A stretch of DNA of 64,000 nucleotides, from positions 85,102,501 to 85,166,500 of the forward strand of contig JAWZYU010000011.1 of the NCBI GenBank assembly GCA_038380435.1, given 5' to 3'. Below the pieces are notes generated by a model. The model did not search any database. It saw only the letters and a program-made list of their open reading frames with translations, and had not been told where the DNA came from. This DNA is from Ryuthela nishihirai (taxonomy: Eukaryota; Arthropoda; Arachnida; Araneae; Heptathelidae). Below are positions 25,301 to 40,300 of this stretch, one piece after another. Position 1 is the first letter of the stretch. Each line of letters starts with the position of its first letter. The position numbers and the translations under genes are program-made.

Positions 25301-28300
25301 AAAATTATCCTTTATTATGTAAAATTTTAAAACTATATATTTTTCGAACGCTGATGGGCTAGAGAATGTTTTACATTAGTAAGGTTGCATTATTTTAATA
25401 TATTTAAAATTTTTAATATTAAAAAACGTTTTGCATGTGTTATTCTTTTTCTTTACCTTTCTGAACATTACTTGTATTACATTTATTCTTCAATATATTT
25501 TCTATATTTCTAAATTTATTAAATCTTAGTACTAAAAACTAATGCACGAGATTACTCTTTTGTTTAATTTTCATTCTTTGTTTATGTATCTAAATAGCTT
25601 TTAGAAAAAATAAATTCATATTCTAAAAAAGGAAGAAAAGAAAACTGCTCTGCCTCGAAAAGCGAATCTTTTCCAAGGATTTCCGTTATGTACTTTACGA
25701 GCAATATAAAATGTAAATATTTGTTGTTGTTTTCATCTGTTTCAAAAAAAAATTAAAAGATTTTCCTGAAAAGCTCTCTTTTTTTTTTTCATTTTCAAGG
25801 TACTTCCTTGAAATTATTAAAATTTTATCATTTAACTCCCTCTGGCAAAAGTAATACTGTCATCGAAATTGCCTTTAAGAGTCACAGCTCGTAGGTAACT
25901 AGGAACGACATACAAAATCCACATTAAACCATGAGCTACAGAAGTCCATCCAGACTATCTAATTTTGTCCTCCAAACACATATGTCCTGAGCTACAGCTG
26001 CTGCATTTGGCCACTGTAGGCCAATTCTAACAAGGTCCTGTTTGACATTATCTGCCCAACGCATACCTGCTTTTCCTGATGACTTTAGGTATGCTGTTCA
26101 TAACTCTAATTCGGAAATCTGCAGTTATGCATAGGGGTAACGAAACCAAACCAATGCCATCTCTCTCTGTGCAAAATATGCTGCTCAAAAGAGGCTGCTG
26201 CCTCTTTCTTCTAACTTCATCATTACTTACAAAGTCAAATCAGATAATATGCAAGATACTGGATAAGCATCTAGAATCAAAGGTATCAAGTTTATTGTTA
26301 TCTTGATTACAAAGCGTCCATGTTTCACTAGCATAACTAACTTTAGACAAGACAAAACTATTATATAGCTTAATTTTGGTCTTCAGGTGTCTCCACATAG
26401 ATTCTTAAAATCCCAGTAGCAAGCCCTATTCTTCTGTTAATCTCATCCGCACCTCGCCACTATCTGTTACATCGCTCTCGAGATAATTAACCTGAGACAC
26501 TTGCTCAAGAGTGCAGCTATTCAAAATAATTGAAGCACAACCAAGCCTGATCAATTTTCATCACTTTAGTTTTCTTTTTGTATATTTCCAACTCTACTCT
26601 ATTACCAGTCTCATCCAAAGCCGTAATAAAAGAATTTATCTCAACATTATTAGCCAACAGGAAAAACGCATCCTGTTGGCTAATAATTTGAATCGAATAA
26701 TTTGAATTCTCCATAATTTGAATCGGAAATTCCAACTCTACTAATATTACAACTCTACCAATTGTTATAACCTCTCATACACAACTGTTATTATAAAGAG
26801 AACCATCAAAATACTAACCAACTTGTCAGATATTTCATATGATCTAATAATCAACCAAAAGTTTGATGATCAACAGAGTCAAAATGCTTTTTGAAATCTA
26901 TAAAGCTAGTGAACATAGGTTTCTGAAATTCCAAGCATTTCTGAACAAAATGCCTAAGTGAAAGTCAGCCATGTGACAACACGAACATTTCTAGCTTTCA
27001 GCATTTCAGCGGTATTTTCATCCACCCTAGGGATTTATGCAGTTGTAACCTACAGATAACCAAAGTGACTTCAGAATGTGATATAGAGCCAACATTAAAG
27101 CCAATAATGCATTATCTTCATTATAAATAATGGGAGCAGAACTAAACATATTCTTTAGAATATCTCTGAAATGTTCAGACCACCTAGACATGGCAGAAGT
27201 CTTACCTTTAAATCGTTTACCATGTTCAGCCTTCATTTGCTCAATGTCAGCCTGTTTTTCCCATATAAACATTAACTATCTGGTCAAGGTGTTGTCTAGC
27301 TGCTGCTTCTGCTTTGTCAGCCAAGACATCATGCAAAATATTCTTCTCAGCTATGAATTGATCCTTTATGTGTTTATTGAGATCTTTGCAATGCTGTCTG
27401 TTAGAACTAGTAGGGTGTTGATTCCGGTAACTCCTGAAAATCCTTCTTTCATAAATAAATCCCTTAGCCTTATCGCTCAAATAACTTTGTCTCCTCTGTT
27501 CCCTTTTACCCAAAAGAGTACTGTTGGTTTCATGAAAAGCCTGTTTAAACTGATCCTATTCTTTCTCAACTTCAGCACTAAGAAAACCACTATTGGCATA
27601 ATGACTTAGTAGCTTATCATGGTATGCTTTGACTATATCTGGATCCATCAGACCTTCAGTGTTAAAGGTAATTTTCTTAACCTTAGCATACATTTCTTAA
27701 GCTTCAGGCTGCAAGACATTTTTGACCAGATAATGATCAGACCCAATTTCGGCTGCATTATAGGATCTGATGGTCCTAACCGAACTTCCATTTGCTATTA
27801 ATATATAATCTATCATATTCTTGTGCAACTAATTAAGTGAAACCCATGTGTATTTATAAATGTCCCAGTGTCGTAGTACATGTTAGTTATTCTCGTGTTA
27901 GCTTTCTTACCTGTAAAAGACTTTCCCCATTGCTATTGCAACTACCAGTACCAAAAGGACCTATCACCCTTGCCCAAAAGTGCGTGGTTGACTCAGTCGG
28001 TAGCACGATAGGCTTGTAATCTGCAGCTCCCATTTTCGAATCCCCCTGGGTTAGAGTTGATATTTATTTCCGCATTGCCCCCCGGCTAGTAGAGGACACC
28101 GATGAGTTTAGAAACGCCGCCATCAGTCGGATGGGACGTTAAGCATTGGGCCCGTGTGTTGGAGAACCTTGTGCACGTTAAAGAACACGCCGGGTGGCCT
28201 TGACGCGAGGCTATCATCTGTCTCCCAACAGCTGCTGCAGTGGGTCACTTTCCCCCAACCTTCTCTGAGCCTTCGGGGTCCTTGTGACCTGGCCATGTAG

Positions 28301-31300
28301 CCCACTGTGTGCAAAAAAGTGCCGATCAGAGGTAAAACAACCCAACCAACATAACATATGAGAAGTATCTCCGTATTTGGCAGAATTCAAAATATCCTGA
28401 AGTTGTCTGTAAAATTGTTGCATAATTACACTGGTTTACAAGGTTTTTATAACATGAACAATTGTAGTTTCCTTTAACTATTATTCAGTTGCTGATTTCT
28501 GATCTGGCCTTAAAAATTGGCTAGCACGTTACCCTTTTATGTTATTGGTCATTTTAACTCCTATTAAGATCTTCCTATAACGACACCTCAAGACAACTGG
28601 GAAGATACTAGATATTTTACTTTTTGTGGCTGGCAACACTGGTTGCCAAGTGGGAGAAAACAAGTAACAGTAGCCTAACCTCAGACCACCATTCTTGTTG
28701 TTTTCATTGTAGGAGGAATACGTGCTGTATGTTGAAGAGTCAATTTTGGCGTTTAAATGGCACAAAGGCAGCGTCGCGGATGTGTTAATGTGCCAGATAA
28801 GTTTTGTTATTTATGTAAATTATATTTTAAAATCCCAGGGTCGTTCTTTGAGAAAGATTGTGAAGGAAGCCTATAACTTGTATTTTGGATGTCATGTTGG
28901 AGATTAGGACAAAACATGCGCTCCACGTGTACACACACGTGGAGCCTATGTTTTCGTGCTTTGTTGGTGCTTCGTTAGTCTGAGTAAATGGTTGAAAGGT
29001 AAGATAAAATCCATGTCCTTTGTAATTCTAATGGTTTGGCGTAAGTCAACTAGTCACTTGCATCATTGCTATTTTTGTTTAACTAAAGTGTCGGGCTGTT
29101 CAAATAAGAACAAAAGCAAAATGCAATATGCAAATGTGCCTTCATCCATAAGGCCAGTTCCTCATGGAGAAGATATTCCTATATCAACACCTCCAACCAA
29201 CTGGGAAGAGATGGATTCACTTTCATCAGAGGAAGACTTTGAGGCACATATAGATCCTGATCCTACATACACCCCTAAAAGGTTAGAAGAGCCTCATCTG
29301 ATTCAGCAAAATGAACAAAATGATGTTGTAAGAAACCTGCGACTTTCCAAATAACAAGCTGAGGTGTTAGGTTCAAGAGTGGAATCTTCTGGCCAAGGGT
29401 ACCAGAGTTTCTCTGTTCAGAAAGAGAAATTTTTTTTTATCTGCTTATTACGAGATGCAAGATGGTTAGGATTTCTGCACAGATATTTCAGGGCTGATGG
29501 AAGAAATTGATACAGCTCATGACCCTAAGGAATGGCGTCTATTTATAGATTCGTCAAAATTCAGCTTAAAAGCTGTCCTTTTGCATAAAGGAAACCAAAA
29601 ACCTTCCATTCCAGTGACACACGCTGTGGGAACGAAGGAAACTGATGAAAGCATGAAAAAAATACTCACTGCTATAAAATATGACCAGTTTAAGTGGACA
29701 GCATAAAAGTCATATTTCTCTTGCTCGGGCATCAAGGAGGTTTCACAAAATATTGCTGTTTTCTGTGTTTGTGGCACACTAGGGCCAGAAAGGAACACTA
29801 CAAAACAAAAGACTGGCCCAAAAGGGATATTTTTATTCCTGGAAAGAGTAATGTGAAGTATAAGCCTCTAGTTGACCCCTCTGATGTTCTGCCCGCACAT
29901 CCGACTACTAACTATCAAAACTGCCCATCAAACTGGGGTTTATGAAAAGCTTTGTAAAGACTATGAACAAAACTGGTAAAGGGTTTTTGCATTTCAAGGA
30001 AATATTTCCAAAACTAAGTGATGCCAAACTTAAACAAAGGATCTTTGTTGGTCCTCAGATCAGGAAGCTGCTGAATGATACTCTCTTCGAAGAAAACTGA
30101 ATATGAAGGAGCGCGCTGCATGAAAATCCTTCACGTCTGTGGTCCAGGGTTTTTTGGGGAATCATAAAGAGGAAAACTACCATCAGCTCATTCAAGATTT
30201 TCTCAAACACTATGAGAATCTTTGCTGCCAAATATCTTTGAAGATCCATTTCTTGCACTCGCATCTCTACTTCTTTCCAAAGAAATTAGGAGCTGTCAGT
30301 GATGAGCAAGGGGAAAGATTTCACCAGAATATCCGAACCATGGAGGAGAGATATCAAGGCAGGTGGGACCTAGCAATGATGGATGACTACTGCTGGTTCT
30401 TCTATAAGGAAAATACTTCAGCACATAAGACAAAAATGAACTTCTTATAAGTATAAAAAAGATCCTTACTCATGTTTTCTGTTTGAGTTTCAATATTATT
30501 TCATTTGTTACTGTAAAAAAGTTTCAATTTGTTGTTTAGTGTTACTTTCACATTTTCAAATCCTCAAGTATTTTTCCATGTTTTGCGAATGTTAAATCTG
30601 CAAAATATGAAACTTTAAAGGAATATTGCAAGCGATTTATTTATGTAGAAATTCGAAATTTCGGCGGTAGAGGGTCAAGAGATTTTGCACTAACAGCGAC
30701 AACTTTTTTTTGAAGTAATCAATTCATCAGATTGCTTGGAAAAAATAATTGATGAGTAAAGATCAAACGAGAACACTATTCTATTTCCATAAAAGTATTA
30801 TCTATCATTTTCTCCTCTGTATTATTTTAATGGGATTTTAAATATGATTACTGTAATATAATATAGGTAAATTATTTCCTTTTTAAAAATTTCTAAATTC
30901 CACACCAACTGCCTAATGTGTTGCATATTATTTATTACACTAAAAATTAATATCTTGACAGTATGGGAATCATAGGCATATAGATGTAATACATAACGGC
31001 ATTATTAGGACCAACTCAACTTTCCAATTACATAAATATTAAAAAATTTATTTTAAGTTTCAGATATTCAGCGGAGTAATCAGGAAAACATACTGCTTAC
31101 ATTAGAGAAAACAGTAATTAAATAACGCACGATAATCCATTAAAATCAGCATAACAAAACATTAGTCTTATACGTTATTAAGGAATGCATTGTGTTCCGT
31201 TTCATTTCTTTGTGTAAATAATCAATCTCCTTATCATCAAGTGGAATAACTATTAAAGTTAAAAAATTGGTTTTATGTTCAGCAGTGTAGTTAAATGGGG

Positions 31301-34300
31301 GATCGACGAAAATGTAAACGTTTTTCAAATTTAATGTGCATTTTTGTACTTTTACAATTTTTAGCTACTCCTAGAAAAAATCCTACTCCCAAACATATTT
31401 CCAAAACTTTATTTGTGGTTGCAAAAGAAGCACTCGTTTAACGTTAAAGATTTACACCGAAGAGCGAAAACATTATGACCAGAGCATCTTTATGTAAATC
31501 GAATCAACTGTAGGTAAACGACGACGTATGTGAAAGTCATGAAACGGTGTAATAACACCTGAAACTGAGCTCTGTTAATCTGTTATTCGTGTTCTTCAGA
31601 TGGGAAAGGCAGCAGACTTAAGTGAGTTTGACAAAGGCCAAATTGTAATGGCCAGACAACTGGGTCAGAGCATTTCCGAAACTGCAAGACTTGTGGGGTA
31701 CTCAGCCGTGGCTGGTATCTTCAAAAAGTGGTTCGAGGAGATAAAAACCACGAACTGCCGGCAAGGTGTGGGCTGACCACGGCTCATCGATGGTAAAGGT
31801 GAGCGAAGTCTATCCCGTATGATACGAGCCAACAGAAGGGATACTGTGGCGTAATTCGTAATCAACAGCTGTTGTGGTGTAATTGTCGACAATGTCAGAT
31901 CTCAGTGACCTCGAAAAAGGCATGATCATTGGTGCCCATCTTACAGGAGTTTCAGTAACCAGAACGGCGGAAATAGTAGGTGTAACACGAGGAACTGTAT
32001 CGAAGATTATGATAACCTATCAAAAAGGACAGAGCGTTACCTCCAAACGTGCATATTGTGGATGCCATACGAAGTTGTCAGATAGATATAGGCGAATGTT
32101 GGAACGGATTGTATAATGGAAGCACAAGACGATGGTACCACAAATAGCAGCAGAGTTGAAGACCAGTCGGAATGATCCCGTTCCCGTAATAAACAGTTCG
32201 TCGGGAACTTCATCGTGCTGGTATTTATGGCTGTGCTGCAATGCACAAACCTCTGATTACCAACAACAATGCAACAAAACGTGTTAGGTGGTGCAAAACA
32301 GATGAAAACTGGGATGCTAAAGACTGGCAACATGTCATCTGGTCTGATGAATCGTGCTACACATTGTTTCTCTCCACTAGTAGAGCTACTAGTATCCACT
32401 AGTATCTGACGAAAACCTGCAGAAGCGTACCACCCAGACTGGTTCCTACTGTGAAGCATGGAGGTTGATCCCTGAAGCTGTGGGGTGCCATATCATGGCA
32501 TTTCTTAGGGCCATTAGTTATTCTGCAAGGTCGTATCACATCCGCAACGTACGAATACATTTTCGGGGACCACATGCACCCAATGTTGTAGGCATTATTC
32601 CGTAATGACTGTTCTTGGTTTCAAGCGGATAATGCATCCGTGCATTGTGCGAAATGTGTCAAGTTGTGGTTTGCAGAGCATGAGATACAGCAGCAACCCT
32701 GGTCACCTCAATCTTCAGATCTCAATATTAATGAACATTTGTGGGAATATCTGGAGCGCAAGGTCAGATCACACTTTCCACCTCCAGCATCACTGACACA
32801 GTTGGGCTATGTTTTGTAGAAATAATGGTCTCACGTTCCATTACCATATGTGCATGACTTGTATAAGTCTATTCCACGTCGAATTGCGTCTGTTCTGAAA
32901 GCCCAAGATGGGCCTACATCTTAATAATAAAAGTACTCCACAAACAGTACGTGTTTTCATTATTTTGATAAACCCCTGTATGTGTGTTTAGTCAATCTGA
33001 CTGTAAAGCATCGCAAAGTTGAGTAACATTGCCCCCTGGTGTGGTTGCTAGTAGGATTGCCCTTCCACAATATTTCACAGATATTCGATGGAATGGAATT
33101 TCAGCAAATTGTCTGCCTGATATAGAGGGTGAATTAATCGAATTGCTTTTGAGAGCGAATTCAGTACGAAATGAAAAATAAATTATTTTTGAATAAACTT
33201 CTTGTCATTGAAGGAGACTTTTAGTGTAATATGTATTGAGAAGATCTCCGAGAAAGGAGAGAGATACAACGCAGAAAAGAAACATTCATACCTTAAGCCT
33301 ATGGCTCGACCCATTTCCCTTTAATCTGTAAACTAAACAGGCTAACCATTTGAATGCCGGGACAGGCATTATCATGTAGAAGGAGAAATTCTTAATGGTA
33401 AAATGTACTATCTTCAGGGATGTTACTTGTTCAGGGATGGATATAGGTGGCCATGACTATCCCCCTCTCGCTTCAGAATGATAGGGTAAGAGAGGAAAAT
33501 ATTATTAAATTTATTGATATTTTATTCATTTTTAAGAGACCTGTAAAACGGAGGGCAAAATATTATATTGCATGAAAAATCCAGTCTCTTGCCCCCCCCC
33601 GCTTTACATTTTCCCGTCTTGATTGTGTTTCTGTCTCCCCCCCCCCACTCCCACCTCATTTTTTTTAAAGATCTGGGCCTAGGCCTGTTGAAAGATGTCA
33701 TTGGGGACAACTTTAACAATGAAGAGTGATTCGATCTGCAATAATGTTCAAATAGTCTACCTATCAATTGCAAAGTTAGTAGTACAGTTTTAATATATTT
33801 TTCTCAATATAAATGGGAATTGTTAAAATATTTTTCTTCTTTTCTTTTATTTAGTTACTGTAGTGGAAGCTGAGTCTGGTATATTCTCCTCTTCTAGAGT
33901 TTTTTGGACAAGTATCTGTGTAATTTTGATTGAATAACTTTTTATGCATTGCATGTTACGACTCTTTCGGTAATTTATTAAGATATTGTAAGAGAATCCT
34001 GTTTTTTCACGACATAATAAAAAACGAAACTTTATCCGTTCCCTGAAAAAAAGTCTGACGTTGTCTCAGTTGTGACTTTACCTATTAAATTTCAGCAGAA
34101 TCCTGAACAGGTAATAGACCTTATTGAAATGGGGCACCACGGAATAGCAGGTGAAAGAAAAATAAAGAAACTTAAGCCGATATCTCCCCACCTCCAAATT
34201 CCTTTCTACATCTGACTCTGTTTGTCTGCATTTAATTTCAGCTTCTTTGGCATATTAATATTACTGAACTAACATTGGAAATTGTTTCACCATTCCAAGT

Positions 34301-37300
34301 TTCAATGAAGAGCAGTTGCAGAGTTGAATACATTTCATTCAACGCAATGAAACACCTATTTACTGACCTCCGTATCCAGCGACGCATATGACAGTGATCC
34401 AGGACAGCCCCAGCGCCCAGGCACTTCTGTGGGTTGCAGCGTAAGCCAAAGCCACGGCAGTGCTGGGCAGATTGCCTTTGTTCCATTCTAAGACGCCGTA
34501 CACCACAGCAGCCGTTATTGACATGGAGCTTCCCCAGCCAAGAAGATGATGATACTGGAAGAATAAAACAATGAATAGAAAGGGAATGAAATAAGCAATA
34601 TTAAAAAACAACAGAACACAATGCATTAAGTAAGGACAATGGCGCATGTCACAAACAATCTGGTCGCATTGACCTCAAAAGTTCACGAAACTCTTAACCT
34701 GAGATTTGTCGAATTCACCATATTTGAATCGAGATTAATTTTTTATCTTCGTTAAGAAAGGAGATATCGAGTAGGTTCACATAGAAGATCAAATATCCCA
34801 CCACGCACGAGATGACTTTCATTGGAAATCAATCCGTAACCACTCTCGAGTGATTCGCTTTCCCTACTTCTGGGATCTTCTAAACAGGGGTGTAATCGAT
34901 CTGTGACACGAGTCTACTTACGGTTCTAGGTCCTTTTTGAAATATCGCAAAAAATAAGTTTCGTCTATTTTTGTTTTCGACTTACGCAAACTTCGGATTA
35001 TATGTGTCTGTCGCCTTTATTTTTTCATTCGTTTTCGTTTATGAGCTCAGACTTTTTTTACCATTGCAATTGATCTGGTGTTCCATTTCAATGAGATTAA
35101 ATAAAAAAATGCCCAATTTGTTGTTTAGTAAATAAAATATAATTCATGCCAAAATAAGGAATTTTAATCTGAAATGTTAGACAAAAGTACATCAAGAAAA
35201 CGCAAAGGAATTTAATTACCATGATGTGACATTTAATGGATAACGACTTACCATATAATCTGGTGTTTACGTCAGAGTTCTGGAGACTGCGTCAGCGAGA
35301 GTAAACAACAGTTTTGAGCGTCACTGTCAAACAGAAAGAACGTTCGAACACGCGTCAAGGGACGCTGCCCTTGCTCAAACAAAACCCGTTAGGAGAGGGT
35401 TCGATTCTATGTGAGAACTAAGATACGGTTCTTGGCAAATCAAGTATAGTTCTATTGAACTGAAGTGAGTTCTGTGTGAACCACAGTGTTAGCAAAGGTT
35501 AGATATCCTTTCGCCGATTTTGAGGTCGGTAAAGCGAGAATCTGCAGAGTGCGGTTCTCCATATCATTGCATAATTGTTGGCAGCAGCAAAGACCAACGG
35601 AGTCGAGCGCGTCCCCAGCATGTGATTGTATATAAATGTGAATAAACTGTGTCGTCCCTATACAACTCTCGTGCCTGAATTGTTGGGCATATCTCTATAC
35701 ATCACTTGGCTCAGCAAAGTCTGAGGCATACCTCGGTACGGGAATAACAATCCGCGAACCTGTTATTTCATCTAAGCAATGGAGAATCTAATTAAGGAAC
35801 TAATAGATCGTCCTCTACTATAGAGTGGTTAATCGTTCGCCGTCGTTGGCCCATCATACTCTCATTATAATACAACCGGCGATAAATATCTCAGGTTTTT
35901 TTTTCTTTTACTTCTTGTACATAATTTTAATGGAGTCGCTAAAGTTTGCATAAAATGCAGAAAAAAATATATATCCGAAACTTTCGCTACGGTTATTCGT
36001 AGATCCCGGTTAGGAATATATCCATTTTAGAAACCCTACAGTGAAGATATTACAGGCTCTCCATGACCGTACTGTACTGATGCCCTCTGTCAAAATTTCT
36101 ATGGTAAGGTTAAACGGAAGAAAGCGCAATATGGCGAGTTATCGTTCATTGGACGAGTGCGTACCATAGATAACGAACGCTCACTCTACTCTAATGGTCA
36201 TCTGAAATGCATATGTTAACTCTACTGTAATAGATCTGTATATTTTACATATTTTAAATATAAAAACATTTCTGAGACGAACAGCGTTATAACGAGGTAG
36301 CGTTAAACGAGGTATGCATGTACTATCAACCATGACTTTCCACTCGTAACTGTTCACCCACCACAATTCATATTCCCTCTTACCTCTGATCATCCTTCTT
36401 ATAATAATTCCTCAGAAGATTAAATATCGTAATTAACATACTCATCAATCACTGCTAGCAAAATTGATCACTTTCGTTTTATCATTATTTTTCCCCGATT
36501 TTGTTAAAAAAAATAAAAGCTGAAATATGTCGTTCCTTATCTATCATTTCACATTGTTTTGAAAGAGCCTAATAATATATTTTATAATTTTAGGGCAAAA
36601 GATTGAGAAAAAAATACTTTGTATTGATACTTACCGCTTTTAATTTGATTTCTTTTGAATTGTATAAGAAGTACCCTGTTGCCAGTCCAATGCAATATGG
36701 TCCCAGGTGACAGAAGGGTTTGCTGATGATCACGTGATTTAGATACTTCCGTTCTCTGAAAAAAAGAAGTTGAAAGATTTTAAAACGTAAATTAAATCTT
36801 TATTAATTCTTCACTGAAGCGGCTGTCACGCTTCATGCAATCGCTACTTCCCCAACTCGATCAATTGACATGCATGTTTTTAACAGATCAAATAATGTCG
36901 AAAGACATTCTCTGATAACACTCTGTTTTCGGTTTCACATACGAAAGAGAAAAAATTCATCGATTCAGAGATTTTCGATTTGCGGTATGATTCGATCACT
37001 GAACTCGAAAATGTAATTTTGAAATATTCGCTTAATACCTTCATTTTATTGCGAAATAATTTAATTTTAGCCTGATGTAAGAAACGGCTATTTTGCTAAA
37101 GTGAAAAAAAAAATAAAAATATACGATCAATATTTTTTGTTAGCGTAGAAAATTGCGAACCTCATTGTAGCCTTCCTCGATATTTCTTCACCTCACATGA
37201 ATTCGAAATTTCCAATTTTGTGTATTTCAATGCTTATTTAGCATTCTGTCATGTGACATTAGTGACCTTCAGAATTATTTCTAAGAACTGAAGCCTTTGC

Positions 37301-40300
37301 ACACCTCAGTGGCATCGAATTTCTCTTTCGTATGAAGAAGCACGAAGCTTAACTCCTTCAATTGGTTTCGAGGTTTCTCTTTGTGACGTCACATGCTTAA
37401 TGAAGTATTAGATGCGCGACCAATTCCTAGTTCCTATTGATGCTACAAAACACGTGGCATGCGCCTATCAGCCATATCAGATCTCAGCACTCATTCACTT
37501 GGCTAATGTTCTTGAATGCACAGTATCACTTTGTATGATGACCCTTTAAACGAATGTGGACTTTTTATGTGTGACCCTTTAAACGAATGTGGAATTCGAG
37601 ACTGCATATAATCATTTTCTTTTGAGCACTGGGAAAATAAGTATCACAGTCTTTTAAGCGCGTAAGGTCAATCTGCGATCAGCAAACGTTTCTTGCATCA
37701 GCTTCGTATTTAAAGAATCATAGTCGTTGGAACATTTTGTGAATAGACGCTGAGAGTAACGAGTTTATCTCTAGAGCTAATTTGAACCCAAATAATAACT
37801 CTAAAAATAAACGTAATTTTAGAGTTTTGTTTGATGACTCTCAGCTTTCGTCAATTATGACGAAAAATATTTAAGCCGAGCATTACAGCAGATCTTCTGT
37901 CCAATGTTTCAACCTCAATAAAGATAAAGTCTAGATCTGAGTGAGATCTATAATTTATTTTAGTGACTTTTTTCCGTACAAAAGCTTATTTTTCAAAATT
38001 AGAGAATTTTCAACATTGTTTTGCGTTTAAATAACATGGAATAGTTCGAAACTATTCATGTTATTAGTTATATTATGTAACATTATATATTATGTAACAT
38101 ATATGATAAATGTTATATTATGTAACATGAATTAGTTATGGTAGTGAAACTTGGACGCTTTGTAAACAAGATAACAGGAAACTAGATGCTTACGCAGTAT
38201 CTTGGGCATTAGGTGATTCAACTTTGTAACTAATAATGAGGTTAGGCAAAGGAGTCGGCAAACTCTTTTAAACAGCATATTGTGCAGAGAGAGACTGCGT
38301 TGGTTTGGCCATGTTACCCGTATGGATAATTATAGATTGCGAATAGAGTTATGAACAGTGCCTAAAGGCCTCAGAAAGAGGGGGAGACCTAGGATGCCGT
38401 GGGCAGACTATGTCAATCAGAACCTTGTTAGAATTGGGGTGAGGTGGCCAGATGCAGCAGATGTTGCTCAGGATAGATATGATTGGAGAACTAAATTGCA
38501 CGGTCTGGTTGGACCTCCGTAGCCCATGGCTGCTTGAGTATGATGATGATGTTGAGGATGTAGAATGTAAAATGGACGTTAATGTTGATATTTTATAGAG
38601 TCATAAGAGCCGAACGACTACAGTAAAAATGACATCATTTCTGTCTTCCTTGATTATTTTCTCCACAGGAAAATAATGTCATATACTTCGGCTGTAAAAA
38701 CTGATGTTTCAGGTGGAAGTCGATATGATACTTCATATGAATTATCTGTACAAATGATTCCAATTCCCACGTGACTAGATGGTTTAGAAGCATCCGTTCG
38801 GATACAAGTTGCTTTTGACCAATGTTGTTGAGTTTCCGCTTGGAATAAATTGGCGTCTTAGACTCGAAGGCCTTGTATAATAATAATTCTTGGTGTTGAG
38901 ATTTATTGTGGTTGTGATGGGATATTTGCTGAGCTTGGAAGGTTTCCAGCGTTATTTGCTCTCAGTGAATCTTGGACTGCCAGTGGAAATGACAGTTTGT
39001 TCTTTTTTCCAATAATGCTAACGTAAATAATCTGGTTTTGACAGAATTGTTTTATAAGTAGAATTGCATGGGGAGACATGTTTATTAACAATACCTTTCA
39101 CAGCAGTTTTACTTATTTTGGAATAGAAAGAGAACCAGTTTCAGCATATAAAATTGATAGAGGGGTCGATCGTGAGACATTTGTAGCTGCCCCAAGTGCA
39201 GCATTATAAACTGGTAAAATGTTATTCCAGTTGTTTCAGCAGTTCTTGATAATAACAGGGCACCATAAACTACGGAAGCTAGGACAGTGGACTTCACAAG
39301 AAGTAGAAGAGCATGACGGGAAAGGCCTCGTCTTGGAGAAGAAAGACCTTGGATGGCATTCAGTAGTTTATCAGAATCGGAGGTTGCGAAAATATTCCCT
39401 CCAAGTCCCATTGTTCTAAAAGGTGATTGCTAAGTTTTTCAAACATGGGGTCAAAGGAATTGGTAAGTTGGTTAATATTGTTGTTTTTGCTACGTTACAG
39501 GTATATGGGAGGTTTTTATTCAGGCTTTCCCAAAGTTGGTTAATAATTGGAACAAAGCATATTTTATATAATAATATACTAATATTCCGGCTGGTAGCCG
39601 GAATATTATGAATCATTATGAAATAAAGAACAATAAAATACTTTAAGTAGCATTTCAAATTTTGAGAAAAATTCGATCAGTGTAATAATTTAAGCATTTT
39701 TTAAATTATTACATAATGATGAAATAAATTTAAATATCAAATTCAAAAACAGGATATTATAGGTTGATTGTCAAATTCAAAAATAGTATTTTTCTTCATG
39801 GTTGGTGTTAGGTTACAACCAGAAAATCTTGTTAAATATGAAAATGGTGTAAAGTCCTGAACTTACACTATTTTGTGGTTCAAAGTAACACCATAAATTG
39901 GTGTAATATTACACACTCTTTTTACAGTGTACTTCGGAATGTGTATTAAAGGAATTCAAAGATTTTTATTTATTTTAGAATAAACGAATCCACAAATCCA
40001 CAAGTAAATAAAAATCACGAAAGGTCAAATCGAGTCGGTGAGTCATTGTCGAGCGCCAATTTCGAGAATCCGAAAAAGATATGCGAAAAAAGTAATCATT
40101 TTCAATAAAGTTCTTTGGAGAAATCATTTTTTGAACTGTTGATGTGGAATACATGAGGAGATTCTCAGCATAACTCATCGAGAAAATGATTCCCTTAGAA
40201 GGAAGAAGATTGACTTTGATTCGTTTAAGATTTGAATTAAGTTCACTTTATAAGGACTCTCTCCTAATGCAGTCATCTGAAACATGTGACAGGTCACGGT

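Noticed and set aside
28885..28955. Hairpin gctccacgtgta...acacacgtggagc considered as a regulatory structure
   Set aside because: It interrupts the N-terminal coding region of the CACTA-like copy 1 and looks like a local mutation; no function can be supported.
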